18,945 bases of DNA, taken from positions 2,321 to 21,265 of the forward strand of contig MU657573.1 of assembly GCA_026770575.1 (NCBI GenBank), in the 5' to 3' direction. The notes beneath the pieces are model-generated. The model searched no databases. It saw nothing but the letters and a program-made list of their open reading frames with translations, and was not told the DNA's origin. The translations under genes and the position numbers were made by a program. Origin of the DNA: Pelagophyceae sp. CCMP2097 (lineage: Eukaryota > Sar > Pelagophyceae). Within the stretch, counting starts at the first letter, position 1. Every line of letters starts with the position of its first letter. Positions 1-9,052 of the stretch are shown here, in pieces.

Positions 1-33
1 TTGAAAGTTCAGCGATTAGTTAAATAATTTCAA

Positions 34-2438
34 TTATTTACGTGGGCATTGCAATGGGATTTGGCTGTATCCTTCGGGTCCTCCGTGTGCCTCCGGCGCG
101 CTCTTGTAATATTTTTCTTCAAGTTGTGTATCAGTCAATATCGAACTTTGCAATGTTAATATATTATTTAAGTAATCAAGTCCTCTTGCAACCGAAAATG
201 TTTCTGATTTATTTACCAATTTGTTATTAATTTCTGTCTTATTATAATAAATTTTTTCATTTTCAAGTTTAGTATTAAATTCGCCATTGATGCTTATTTT
301 GTTGATATTTCGTTTTCCGTGAGAATATCAGCATTTATAGAAATTACGTTTCTATCAAACTCAACCCGCGTTGAACTGTGTATCGTTCCGTGTCTTGTCC
401 AGGAACGCCCTGAATGCCTTGATCTCCGCGCATCCCATCCTGTCCTTGGATGCCCTGTTCGCCCTGAGGGGTGATTGATGCATTCACCCCTCCTGATATA
501 TTCCCGAATGGTATTTCCTTTGAAGCATTATCATAATACAATATTGAGGAAGTCTGTTCCGCTCGAATATAAGAGAGATAAAAAGAATCGCTTCTTTCTG
601 CTGTTATGTTGTTCCCCAGGACCGTTGAATTAGAGAAGTTACATGTAGAATTTCTACCGATTACAATCGAGTTTAATAAGTTACATGTAGAATTTCCCCC
701 AATTCGAATAGGGATTGCATCAATTAATTCTGACTTTAAAGTATACTGTGGTAATACATTATTTATTATATCTTTTTTTGTTGTAAATAATTTTTGAATC
801 TTAATCATAAATCGAATGATGATGTTTTTTTGTATCAACTCAAATAAATCCTTTTCAATATCCGCAGGCGGCATGAACGAGATAGAAAAAAAAAGTTTCC
901 CGCCTTGTATATAAAGAAAAAAATACCAATCACTTTGATGTTTGAAACTCCCGAAAGTTTGTTGTGGAGGTAGCCTAACTTGCGGAGTTGCTACGACTGT
1001 TCCTGCTAATAAGTTAATTTGTATTATTTTTCTTGAACCAGAGGCGTAAAATTCCTGTTTAGTTAGTATGAGTTGAAGCCCCAACAGTTTTATCGCTATT
1101 GGGTGTATACATATGCTTGTTGGTACATAAAATTATTTCGTGTTCTGTTTGTAACAACACATTTTCCTCAATAGATAAATTTTATTCAACATCCATATAT
1201 TCGGCGATACGCTAATGAAACCAACGCAGTACAAGCCGAGATTAGAATTCATTTGTGCTTCGAAGGCCACGTTATTTGGAAATTCCAAATTGCTCCACAT
1301 CATATTCTCAAATACAGGGTTAATATTTGTATGATAACTTGTTATTTGACTTTGATTATCATAAAAAAAGAATAGTCATTTTCCAATGAATAGTTTCCAC
1401 TGGAATCATTACCGGAGCGCAAAGACTCGGGTGTTAATATACTTTTTGGGAGTGTCGCTGGTAATAGATTAGATAGAATACCTTCAGCCGCGATTGCTCT
1501 ATTTCTTTCTACATTTATGGAGTTAGCAATAATATTCTCAGATTGTAAAATTTCGGTTTTTAATGCGCGTAACGGCAGTTAAATATTTTTTTATATTATC
1601 TGTTTCTATATTGATGAAATTTAAAAAAATATTTAAATCATCAAGAACTCGGTTAGTTTTGATGGTTGTATTTGTTTGATTTGAATCGATTGACATTTTT
1701 ACGAGATCTATTGCGGTCATCAAATTGTTGTCAACTTGAATCAAACTACTGGCAAAGTTTTGCTCTTGATCCAACACAGCAATGGCGACTCCTTTTATTT
1801 TTTCGTCGTTTTTGTTTATATCTTCATTGATTGTATCGATAGTTTCTTCTGTTTCCGTGCGACTTGTAAAAAGTTCTGGGTTGAGTGATATTTCGCTCAC
1901 GGTTGACAGGGGATTATTAGAAAAAATGACTTCTTCACTGAATTTGACTGTATGTGAACTAAAGCCGGCTTGATTGTTAAAACGTAGACCCCCCTGTAAT
2001 TTTTGAATTTCGCTAAGTCCATTGGTTGTCAGGAGGTTTGACTCGGGGATATAATTTATGCCTGAGTTTTGACGGTTAGCCATAGAGGCAATTTCATTTC
2101 GTATAAGTTGGGATGAATTGAGTGATTGTATTTTAGTATCTATTATTTCTTTTGGGTAATACATTAGATCAATTTCGCTTTTGCTAATGAATGACTCACT
2201 TAACGATATAACATTATCATTTGTGATTTCAATGCCTTTTCCGGAATTAATTTGAACAGGTGCTATATTTCCTATTTTTCATCAATTTCATTAATGATTT
2301 CTGTTTTAGTGAATGTGTCCAGATTTTCAACTTTATTTGCTAAAACGTTATCATCGATACTAATATCAACTCCGGCTGTGTATTCCAAAATTTCATTTGA
2401 ATTTCTAGCAGGACGCAGGACGGATGCTGTTTATTTTT
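34..2438 (-). pseudogene. Large fibre/attachment-type virion protein with YadA-like and collagen-like repeats (element A), broken
   Basis: A run of minus-strand reading frames that together look like one fibre protein of roughly 800 codons. The N-terminal part (2,438-1,540) has phage-fibre-like strands such as YTAGVDIS and GKGIEITNDNVISL and long polar helical stretches. The C-terminal part carries two 14-residue repeats with NSTCN cores (about 635-720), close to the head repeats of YadA-like trimeric adhesins. Then comes IRAEQTSSILYYDNASKEI, then eight collagen-like Gly-X-Y triplets (about 390-470), then a coiled-coil-like tail ending at 34. Such a protein would trimerise on the capsid surface and bind host cells; this is inferred from architecture. 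It lies directly downstream of the capsid gene. The frame is broken at about 2,270, 1,550, 1,370, 1,170, 1,085, 345 and 300. No convincing start codon was found; the 5' end lies in a TTTTA-rich run at 2,430-2,452. It could instead be two adjacent genes. Confidence 0.6.
636..695 (-). repeat. 18-bp direct repeat encoding 14-residue adhesin-like repeats
   Basis: The plus-strand sequence AAGTTACATGTAGAATTT occurs at 636-653 and again at 678-695, 42 bases apart. On the coding strand this gives two NSTCN units spaced 14 residues apart, the period of YadA-type head repeats. It lies inside the fibre pseudogene. Confidence 0.7.
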
Positions 2439-2462
2439 ATTTTTATTTTATCAATTCTTAGA

Positions 2463-3833
2463 TTACATAACAACCGTCCAGAGTGCCTGCGGACTGGTCA
2501 TATCGAGAACCAACGCCTGGCGATAGGTGGACAATACATGAAGCTGGGCTGATTCAGTGGCTTTATCAGTGTATGGCAGAATTAATACAGTGGTTGTAGC
2601 CAAAGTACTGACGCCGCTGCCTATGTGTGAATGAGAACCACCTTTTGAAGCACATACATTCAAGCGTGCTTCAAAGGTGGGAAAGAAACCTTTACTTACT
2701 GCATACGAATTTTGCGAAAATTTATCTGTATTAAGCCCGATAGGTAAATCGTGAGTTCCCATTATACCCGATGCGATCCTCGACATCGCCTGGCATTCGG
2801 CTGGAGTTGAGGGAACTTCTCTAAGAGCCTCTACGAAAACCCCACCAATTAATACACCATATTTATTGAGATGATTATTAATAAAAATTGAGTTGATATC
2901 AGTTGTAACGGGGTCGACGACGGATATTGAAGGGGTCTGAATTAAAGACACTTCTTCGAGCGAGCGGACACCGAGACCGAGATTTATGGAGTGATTCGTG
3001 CCAGGATTTGCGGGGATTTTATATTGATCATAAATATAGTTTGTGCAGTCAGTTCGGTATTTTCCTTGCATGCTCTGCATTCACGAATTGGTGACTTCGG
3101 GCGGTGTTTGGAGCATCGACAAGACCAATTCCACTTTGTCAATCATTAGCGATTTGTTCGATATAGTCGATTTGTCTTTTGTATGCCAAAAAACACTCTT
3201 TTGTAAAATCGCCAAGCGTATAAACGAGATCAATATCAGAGGATGAAAATAACGGTAGATGACTGCCTCCAGAAAAGCATGAGGCGTGTTTACTGATCTC
3301 ATTAACCAGTACAACTGATTTACCCTTTTTCAGGACAAACCCACGATTCCCTTGCTGGCCATTTGGTATCGCAATAGGCGGATCAAACGTATTTTGGCTA
3401 TTTTCTGGATCAGGATCTCGAGTGTTAAACGACCCGTTCATAGACGCGAAGACTGAAGTCAGGGTTTGCGTTCGTTTTTCTTGGGAATTTCCCCATATCC
3501 CATAACCTCTTCGAGATGAGAGGATATAACCCTGCTGGCTAACTTCTATATCGCTAAACATAGTCGGATAGCCAGAAGGACTAAATATGTAATCATGCTC
3601 ACTTGTATTAGTAATGCGAACCTTCTGGAATGAATTTTCACAATCTAAAAAGGTGTTGGACTGCAATCCAGGAATCTTGAAACGTATACTTGAATTGCTA
3701 AAAAGCCAGGCTGTTGGTTGACTGGGTTTATTCTGGTTATAAAAGACTGGATTGCAGGACTCTGCCCTGCTCCCAGAGCGAGAAACTTTTGCGAAATACT
3801 TGGCTTTGACATGTCATGGTCTGAATGATGCAT
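2463..3833 (-). pseudogene. Probable double jelly-roll major capsid protein (element A), broken
   Basis: About 456 codons, a usual length for major capsid proteins of Polinton-like viruses. The gene begins at an ATG (3831-3833) preceded by TATATATA. Its N-terminal part has a pattern typical of the first strands of these proteins: a strand with IRFKIPGL, then TFLDCENSF and VRITNT. A later segment has an LVNEIS...LPLFSSSDIDLVYTL pattern and KVELVLSML, like the inter-barrel strands of the family. The C-terminal half (2,463-3,080) is beta-rich with GLGVRSLEEVSLIQTP. It would form the trimeric capsomers of the icosahedral shell. Frame changes occur at about 3,690 and about 3,150, and an in-frame TGA lies at 3081-3083, so no full-length product is expected. 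The gene is less A+T-rich than its surroundings. Family assignment is by pattern, length and neighbours (packaging ATPase, penton-like gene, fibre), without a profile search. Confidence 0.6.
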
Positions 3834-3842
3834 ATATATACA
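3834..3842 (-). promoter_or_regulatory. TATATA box directly upstream of the capsid start
   Basis: The minus strand reads TGTATATAT immediately before the capsid ATG. A similar alternating TA run abuts the starts of four other genes in the window, so it may be a virus promoter element. In an A+T-rich region it could also be chance. Confidence 0.3.
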
Positions 3843-3888
3843 AAACTTTAAAAAAAAAGTAATTCAAAATTAAACGGTAAGAAGTTTT

Positions 3889-4328
3889 TTACTTGTTATA
3901 AATCACTCCATTTAATCTTTTCAATCCCTTTTTATCATTTTTTTTGATTAAGTCATCTGTTTTTTCAAAGAAATTCCAAGAGCCTTTTATAACTTCACCT
4001 GCTAAATACACAAGTTTCGTATACTTAATTAACTCAGGGTTGTATAAGGTTGTAAATTCAGAAATTGTTTTTAGTGACCCGCCGACATTTTTAAAAACGT
4101 TGCCCTCTTTTTGTGCAATTTTCTTTTATTTTATTGGTGGATTTTATAATTTTTTATTTTTCAATACGGTGCTTTGAACGTTGGAACACTTTGAAAAACT
4201 TATTTATTAGTCCGATTATCTACAGTATATGTACGAGATGGCGTTATAACAGTTGTGAACAATATTGCACGCATGCGTTGTTGATGAGCAATTATTTCTT
4301 CGCGAGTTTTTGGATTTTTTGGAAACAT
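3889..4328 (-). pseudogene. Small virion-type protein of unknown function (element A), broken
   Basis: Two homogeneous coding-like pieces on the minus strand, between the penton-like and capsid genes. The first runs from ATG 4326-4328 to a TAA at 4200-4202 (42 codons, start MFPKNPKTREEII, with TYTVDNRT near its end). The second is open from about 4,128 to TAA 3889-3891 and contains VGGSLKTISEF, LYNPELIKYTKL and a lysine-rich tail. Between them (4,130-4,200) the sequence is A-rich and out of frame. Together they suggest a protein of about 140 residues with a basic N-terminus and an amphipathic/helical C-terminal half. The location suggests a minor capsid or core protein. I do not recognise a family. 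Element B is cut before this point, so there is no second copy to compare. Confidence 0.4.
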
Positions 4329-4517
4329 TATTTAATGAAATAAATAAATTTATCGACCGGGTACTCTTAAAAAAATTAATGTTTTTTGATGAGGAAAATG
4401 GCAATTTAACTCTTTTCGGCTTAGAATATCGGTTTTACCATGAAATGAATCTGCTCTTTTTATCTCGTGGACGTCTAACAGGATGTTTTTGTATAAATGA
4501 AATAAATAATCTATAAC

Positions 4518-5285
4518 TTAACTAATTCGATGTTCTCTTTTTGCATATTTAAATTGTACAATAATTGATATTTGGAATCGATCTGGTATAAATATATGGT
4601 TATCGTCAAGGTATAGAGTCACAAATAGCTGATTGGTTGACTGGTGTCGTATACTTGCATGCAAAATCGGTTCAATAGCACTATAGTAGATATACGAACC
4701 AAAATCGTTTACAATCTGTATGTTAGCTACACGATGGATAATATCCATATTTATTCGTTCGATCGGCGAAGTTTCTCTAATGGATATATTTAGGTTGTTT
4801 TGATCTTGTTGTAAATCTCACGATTTTTCGCTGAGTGCAATCAATCTATACACCTGAGGTTTAATATTTAATAACTCCCATACGAAACTTGGCAAAATTG
4901 TAAACGAAAGCAAATTATTTGTTTTTTGAGCAATTTTAATTTTTTAAGTAAACTGATCGAATGCTATTTGAATCGTACCGAAACTGTTTGTATTTTGTTT
5001 CTCAAAACCTTCATTTAAACGACTTACTATGTCCTCCGCATAGTATGACCCCTTTAAAAACAAAAATAAATGTTCCCGTACTTCATCATTTGATAATAAT
5101 CGATAACTTACATCAACATCTTTGGATATATTTAGTATGGAATTCAAACAAGAAAAAGATTTTATATAAAGACTTGCTACGTAGTCTTCTGGAATTGTTA
5201 TATCCGGAAAAATATTAAATTTAAAATAGACATCCTGTATTTCGGTTACGTGTTTGCTATCAAGATATATATATATATATATCAT
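4518..5285 (-). pseudogene. Penton-like / minor capsid protein (element A), two in-frame stops
   Basis: A single reading frame of about 256 codons, interrupted by TAA at 4944-4946 and TGA at 4818-4820 and otherwise open. The N-terminal half has an IYLDSK strand, a FKFNIFPDITIPEDY strand pair, and FSCLNSILNIS followed by LKGSYYAEDIVSRLN. The last pattern (hydrophobic, G-x-Y, then a short helix with LN) recurs in minor jelly-roll capsid proteins of Polintons and their relatives. The C-terminal part contains VNDFGSYIYYSAI and LFVTLYLDD. It would occupy the five-fold vertices if it is the penton; this is inferred from pattern and position beside the capsid gene. The related copy in element B (11515-12081) keeps the same motifs at low identity. 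The chosen ATG (5283-5285) lies inside a TA microsatellite, so the first few residues may reflect repeat slippage. Confidence 0.5.
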
Positions 5286-5323
5286 CCATTATATATATTA
5301 TATATTTTTATAAATTTAAAGTC
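5262..5323. promoter_or_regulatory. AT microsatellite and likely divergent promoter between penton-like gene and lipase
   Basis: An (AT)9 run at 5265-5282 is followed by TATATATTATATATTTTTATA up to 5,312. It lies between the minus-strand penton-like start (5285) and the plus-strand lipase start (5324), the only divergent gene pair of element A. Such a spacer of about 40 bases would have to serve both genes. Promoter function is inferred from position and the TATATA motif. Confidence 0.4.
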
Positions 5324-5972
5324 ATGGATGATTATCTAATAAAATCCACATCTCTGTTATAACGCGCAGCAATGTATAATGTGACTCCTGTAAATTTAAA
5401 TATCAAAAAAAAAATCTGAGTTATATAATCGCAGAGCAAAAATAAACGAAGATGATAAGTATGTTTATATTGCTTACCGCCCAACTGATCCGAGAAATAT
5501 AAACGACATGTATACCAACTTTGAAATTCTGACAGGAGAAACAAAAAAATCAGACAGATTTATTCAAGCCAATCAAAAATATGAACAGGTTCGAGATGTT
5601 TCTCCTGATAAAGACATTGTGATGACAGGATACTCACAGGGCGGAACAGTCGCGAAAAATGTCGCAAAAAACAATGATGTGTTTCAGACATATACCTATG
5701 CCGCTGGCGGAAATCCATTTTATGATTTGCAAAGTTCAATTAAACAGTTTGTAAATCACGATACCTCGAGTATTAAATTATACAATTTCACTTCTTGGTA
5801 CGATCCAATATCTTCACTGTCTAATCTTTTTCCCTCTCCAATTGAAACCTCATTTTTTGTGGATACAACAGGAGACAATCCACATGCGGTGGTCTATCGA
5901 ATCTTCCGTGATTTTCGTATATATGCGATATTAAATCCTTTTGTTTTTCTCTCGTCTAAAATTAATAGATGA
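5324..5972 (+). pseudogene. Class-3-lipase-like alpha/beta hydrolase (element A), plus strand, lightly damaged
   Basis: A serine hydrolase of about 215 codons on the strand opposite to all virion genes. The nucleophile elbow is GYSQGG (5628-5645, Ser codon 5634-5636). The acid is in WYDPIS (Asp codon 5802-5804), and the histidine is in NPHAV (His codon 5883-5885). Order and spacing fit a class-3 lipase, whose members hydrolyse acyl esters of lipids. A viral role in membrane disruption, entry or exit is an inference. The N-terminal region is damaged: from ATG 5324 there is a TAA at 5360-5362, and a ten-A run at 5405-5414 shifts the frame. A second ATG at 5372 avoids the stop but not the shift. 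From about 5,415 to 5,972 the frame is clean and all three catalytic residues are present. It is transcribed towards the ATPase gene (tail to tail). Element B has a homologue at 12115-12771. Confidence 0.7.
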
Positions 5973-6045
5973 CAATTTTTCCATCGTATCAGCGTGGTTG
6001 TATCTTCCCATTAGTAGTATCTATATATAAATTATTTATCATTTT

Positions 6046-6786
6046 TTATTTTTCTGCTTCATCAGATGAGGTGATTGAAATTTATCGAAGTTGTGAAAAT
6101 ATTTACGGGGCGTCTCCGTTTCTATAGAAAAAAATCGCCCTTTTTTAATAAACTTTTTGGATCAACTCTTTATAATCAAACAGTGATATGTTGTTCATGT
6201 ATTTCAAAATGAAACGTTTCAATCCTTTTGATATTGTTGCTCGAAAAATTTATTACCACTGAAAGTTGCTGTCTGGCGGATAAACTGAGTTGCGTTTGGC
6301 ATTGAAGTGATATGAATAATGTTAGACGATAGTGCCGATGACGACAGATTAAATTGATTAATAAAGGCATAATTTGTCGATTCTTAAGATCGCTTGCGCC
6401 GTCATCTTTAAAAACAAGTATCCTTTCCTTCCATCGCATTTAATTCACATTGGTCTTTAACGTGATTTAAAACATCTGCATCCAAATATAATACTTCCGA
6501 GCGTGCATTCGGGAATGCTGACTATAATCGTATCGAACACTTGCGCGTAAATGCGGTGTTTTATCGAGCATAAAAGCGATACAGCTAAGGAATTCTTGCC
6601 TGATCGTGGAACTCCGACTAGCAAAACTACAGAGGATTTATTGAAAAACGCTTGATTTGGATGTAGCCAGTCGACCTCCTTGTATTTCATCTCTTTACGA
6701 TTGTAGTATTTTAAACTGCTATCTGCTGACTGCTTCATCAAGTCAATTTTTTGGTTTTCATTTTTTGTTATGATATCAATCTTCAT
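6046..6786 (-). pseudogene. A32/FtsK-HerA-type DNA-packaging ATPase (element A), broken
   Basis: It starts at ATG 6784-6786. After a conserved N-terminus with MKQSADSSLKYY comes the Walker A loop GVPRSGKNS (about residues 58-66), preceded by the strand VVLLV. A Walker B strand with ILVFKDDGA is encoded near 6,400. A downstream RH...LFISLQ...SLSARQ pattern matches the sensor/arginine region of A32-like ATPases of nucleocytoplasmic viruses and Polintons. The enzyme would drive genome packaging into the capsid. A stretch between Walker A and Walker B is missing compared with the B copy, with a frame change at about 6,440-6,460. The tail after 6,176 contains further stops, and the last recognisable piece ends at TAA 6046-6048. 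The Walker A threonine/serine position is Asn-Ser here (GKNS), a small deviation from GK[ST]. Confidence 0.7.
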
Positions 6787-6821
6787 ATTATCTTCATTTT
6801 TTAAATTAAATTAAATATGAT

Positions 6822-7024
6822 TTAAATGGTATTGTCTGCGTCTTCATTCTTTCTTAAAAGATCAATCACATGATTTTCGTTTATTTGCAGTTGTTCTATA
6901 TTTAAACAGTCCCCGCACTTTACATTCTCGAAAATAAACATGCTCGAAGAGTCGTATGAAAACACGCGGCAATTGCTGCGACAAAAGTCATTACAATTAA
7001 AGTATCGTCATTTAACAATTCCAT
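6822..7024 (-). pseudogene. Small membrane protein with CxxC (element A), one frameshift
   Basis: From ATG 7022-7024 to TAA 6822-6824, about 67 codons. The N-terminus MELLNDDTLIVMTF leads into one hydrophobic segment rich in Ala, Val and Ile (about residues 8-25), then RACLFSR, then a KCGDC motif and a polar acidic tail. One frame change lies near 6,925, between CLFSR and KCGDC. Element B has an intact homologue at 14011-14229 with the same membrane segment and CxxC. The protein sits just upstream of the ATPase. A role as a virion membrane or capsid-associated protein is possible but not shown; the family is not recognised. Confidence 0.55.
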
Positions 7025-7163
7025 ATATTGTTTAAATTATTTTTCTATTTTCTTCCAGCATTTTTTTATAATGTTTTTAACTTCTTTTTTAGTAAACTTA
7101 TCTCCCCTTTAACAATTTTATCATTTTCTACACACAACCCAAGTTCAGATTTCATACACATTA
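7025..7163 (-). pseudogene. Partial second copy of the small basic gene, left of the transposon
   Basis: The minus-strand sequence shares GATAAGTTTACT and a run of about 30 bases ending AATTTAAACAATATAT with the homologous gene on the other side of the transposon (7886-8105). It encodes a lysine-rich C-terminal fragment (KKEVKNIIKK) in a shifted frame. It has no start of its own other than an ATG at the transposon edge. It seems to be the leftover of a local duplication, or of a second divergent gene copy. The stretch is short, so homology rests mainly on the shared 3' end. Confidence 0.4.
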
Positions 7164-7825
7164 GGGACCTTCACTTTTTTCTATCTAACTGGTTAGAAAC
7201 TGGTTAGAAACTCGTGTAATTGCGTCAAACCAGTTAGAAACTGGTTAGAAACTCCAGATTTAAATTCGCAGTTAGAAAATTCGAGTTAGAAACTAGTTAG
7301 AAACTCGTGTATTTGCGTCGAACTGACCATGCACAACAGGAAAAGAGAGAGTTGAATGGACTTATCGCCGTGGCGCGCAGCCGCGACGGCGCGCTCGAAA
7401 CGACGCCCGTGGGCGGGGCGCGCCCAGGTCCGTCGCGCAGCGCTCGCGCGACGCGTGGCGGTGCCGGCGCGCCGCTAAAGCGGGAGAGGCGGCCGATCGT
7501 GCCGCGGCCTCCATCGAGGCGCGCGCGGCCGGTCGATTGGGGGACGGCGCGCGAGCGCGCCATCAAGACCGCCTTTCGGATTTTAATCCAAATGCCGTTG
7601 ACTCGCCGTTGAATGCAAGTGCGTTATATTTTTCTTCGTCGAGTCTGACGGATCTGAGCGCGCGGGGCGCATCGGCCGGAGAAGGTGATGCGCGCAGCCC
7701 GGTCGGCTTGGCTCTAACTCCATAAAAATTTTCTAACTATCGCCAGAACCCCGAGGTTCACTTTTTCTGACCAGTTTCTAACTCGAGTTAGAAATTAGAA
7801 ACAGGTAAGAAAAAGTGAAAGTCCC
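7164..7825. mobile_element. MITE-like non-autonomous DNA transposon with GC-rich interior
   Basis: The ends are inverted: the left end reads GGGACCTTCACTTTTT (from 7164) and the right end, reverse complemented, reads GGGACTTTCACTTTTT (to 7825). Both are flanked by TA (7162-7163 and 7826-7827), consistent with a TA target duplication as made by Tc1/mariner-type transposases; the palindrome makes the exact boundary ambiguous by two bases. Inside each end are repeated GTTAGAAA motifs. The core (about 7,365-7,710) is strikingly G+C- and CpG-rich against an A+T-rich background. It contains no credible transposase frame; the open frames there are low-complexity Arg/Ala/Pro translations. The element sits between the membrane-protein gene and the small gene of element A and is absent from the same place in element B. 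It must have inserted after the virus was in the genome, or in an ancestor of copy A. Confidence 0.8.
7192..7319. repeat. Subterminal GTTAGAAA repeat cluster of the transposon
   Basis: GTTAGAAA occurs seven times between 7192 and 7303. A CTCGTGT(A/T)(A/T)TTGCGTC unit occurs twice (7211-7226 and 7304-7319). At the right end the motif appears in both orientations (7730-7737, 7775-7782 and 7787-7794). Subterminal repeats of this kind usually serve as transposase binding sites. Confidence 0.75.
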
Positions 7826-7885
7826 TATTATTTAAAACTCAATCTTTACAATTTCATTTTTTCATGTCGTCCATAAATATATTGT

Positions 7886-8105
7886 TTAAATTCTTTTTCT
7901 ATTTTCTTTCTTTCTTTGTTTTAACCTTTTGTCATGTTTATTCATTGCTTTGACTTGACTTTCGGAGTAAACTTATCTTTTCGAGTCTTTTGTTACCGAT
8001 CTCTGATTTTCACGCTTATTTAATTTACCATTCAGATAATAAAATCCTATTTTCTTCTTATTTACAGGAACTGATGGAAGGGTTATGTTTTTTTTGCTTT
8101 TCAGG
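7886..8105 (-). pseudogene. Small basic protein (element A), truncated and interrupted
   Basis: A minus-strand frame ending at TAA 7886-7888, homologous to the intact 84-residue protein of element B (14247-14504). Shared features are TLPSVPVNKKKIGF in the middle and a lysine/arginine-rich tail with HDKRLKQRKK. Compared with B it lacks about 16 codons near the N-terminus, has no clear in-frame ATG, and carries one in-frame TAA before VYSESQVKAM. Its very basic C-terminus suggests nucleic-acid binding; no family is recognised. It follows the GIY-YIG-type gene directly, as in B. Confidence 0.5.
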
Positions 8106-9050
8106 AAAATGTGGCATTATTGATATTCGGTTTAATTTTATTAAAAACCGCATGATCACAAAACTCTAAAATTTTTGAGCATGGTTTCTATTGGGACATT
8201 GAACCTTTCGGACACATTTCCAGTACTCAACACTATCCTTTTAATCGATGGTTTAAATGTTTCCAAAATCATTTCGTGCAGAATAAATTACGCTTTCTGC
8301 GCATCAGTAGATACCCCCGATCCTTTTGATTGACCGTGTAAAAGGTTGTACAGATAAAATCTATGAACATTGAAAGACACCAGCGAAGTACGAAATCCGC
8401 TCAATCGATTAAATCCGTTAGTTTTGCCTGATTGGCGCTTTGTAGCGGAGTACCCGATCTTAATAAGATTTAAAGGCTTCATCATACTTTTATCATCATT
8501 AAACGAATATGGATTAAATCGCTTTGATATTATGTACACATATGATTCAATATTTTCAAAATCGTTTGTTGTGCTTTTTAGTGAAATAAGGAATACTCCA
8601 TCATTAAAATCATTTTTTTTGTTAACTGGGTCGAAGTCCATAATATACAATCAAAAAAGAATGTTGAACTTGGTTTGTATTTTTATCATTTTCGGGTTCA
8701 TTTAAACTTATTCCGGGCTGTTTTTTTGACATATCTCACATAGAGCTGGTTCAGATTCCAATTCCGATTCGGATGAGTATTCAATATGAGATTTTTTTTT
8801 TTAAAAAATTGTTGCTTAATTTATTTTATTTCTATAATTACTTGTTCAACCGGTTTGATTCTTTGTAGAACGGGTTTGATTTTTCAACCATTTTTTCTTT
8901 TTTAGAATCTATTAGATCTTCATCGTCGGACGTTTTTAAACAAGATTTCTCAATCTCATGTGATTTTTATATCTCAACTCTTTTTTTTTTTATCATTTTA
9001 TGACTGCTTTATACTGCGAGGTTTATATTTTATTTAACCAAAGGCTCTGA
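8101..9050 (-). pseudogene. Charged protein with T5orf172-like GIY-YIG domain (element A), broken
   Basis: The C-terminal domain reads SYVYIISKRFNPY, then LIKIGYSATKR, then GFNRLSGFRTSL and VHRFYLY, and further on ILHEMIL. This is the pattern of the T5orf172/MUG113 branch of GIY-YIG nucleases: a tyrosine strand, K-I-G-x-S, an arginine, then a helix with a glutamate and histidine. The glutamate codon that B keeps before FILHEM is a TAA here (8288-8290). A frame change near 8,170 precedes the last part, which ends at TGA 8101-8103. The N-terminal region (8,650-9,050) is charged, with SDDED and EYSSESELESE acidic patches, and is broken by several frame changes. Unlike B, the KIGYS motif is intact. 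The N-terminal limit is approximate. Confidence 0.55.
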
Positions 9051-9052
9051 TT

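Noticed and set aside
1782..1973. Plus-strand short frame with hydrophobic start
   Set aside because: It is a mirror of the fibre coding strand, with no independent support.
3944..4516. Three overlapping plus-strand open frames
   Set aside because: They are Phe/Leu-rich shadows of the minus-strand small virion-type gene, whose codons give a balanced, protein-like composition.
4518..5285. Possible reassigned stop codons (TAA and TGA within otherwise open frames)
   Set aside because: All three stop codons interrupt frames, frameshifts are equally common, and the other copy often has a simple one-base sense codon at the site. Decay explains it without an altered genetic code.
7192..7319. CRISPR-like array from repeated GTTAGAAA units
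   Set aside because: The units are 8-11 bases long, irregularly spaced with no uniform spacers, and sit at the end of a transposon with inverted termini.
7297..7725. Long open frames on both strands in the GC-rich transposon core
   Set aside because: They overlap each other on opposite strands, are dominated by Arg, Ala, Pro and Gly, and arise because GC-rich DNA has few stop codons. No transposase motif is present.
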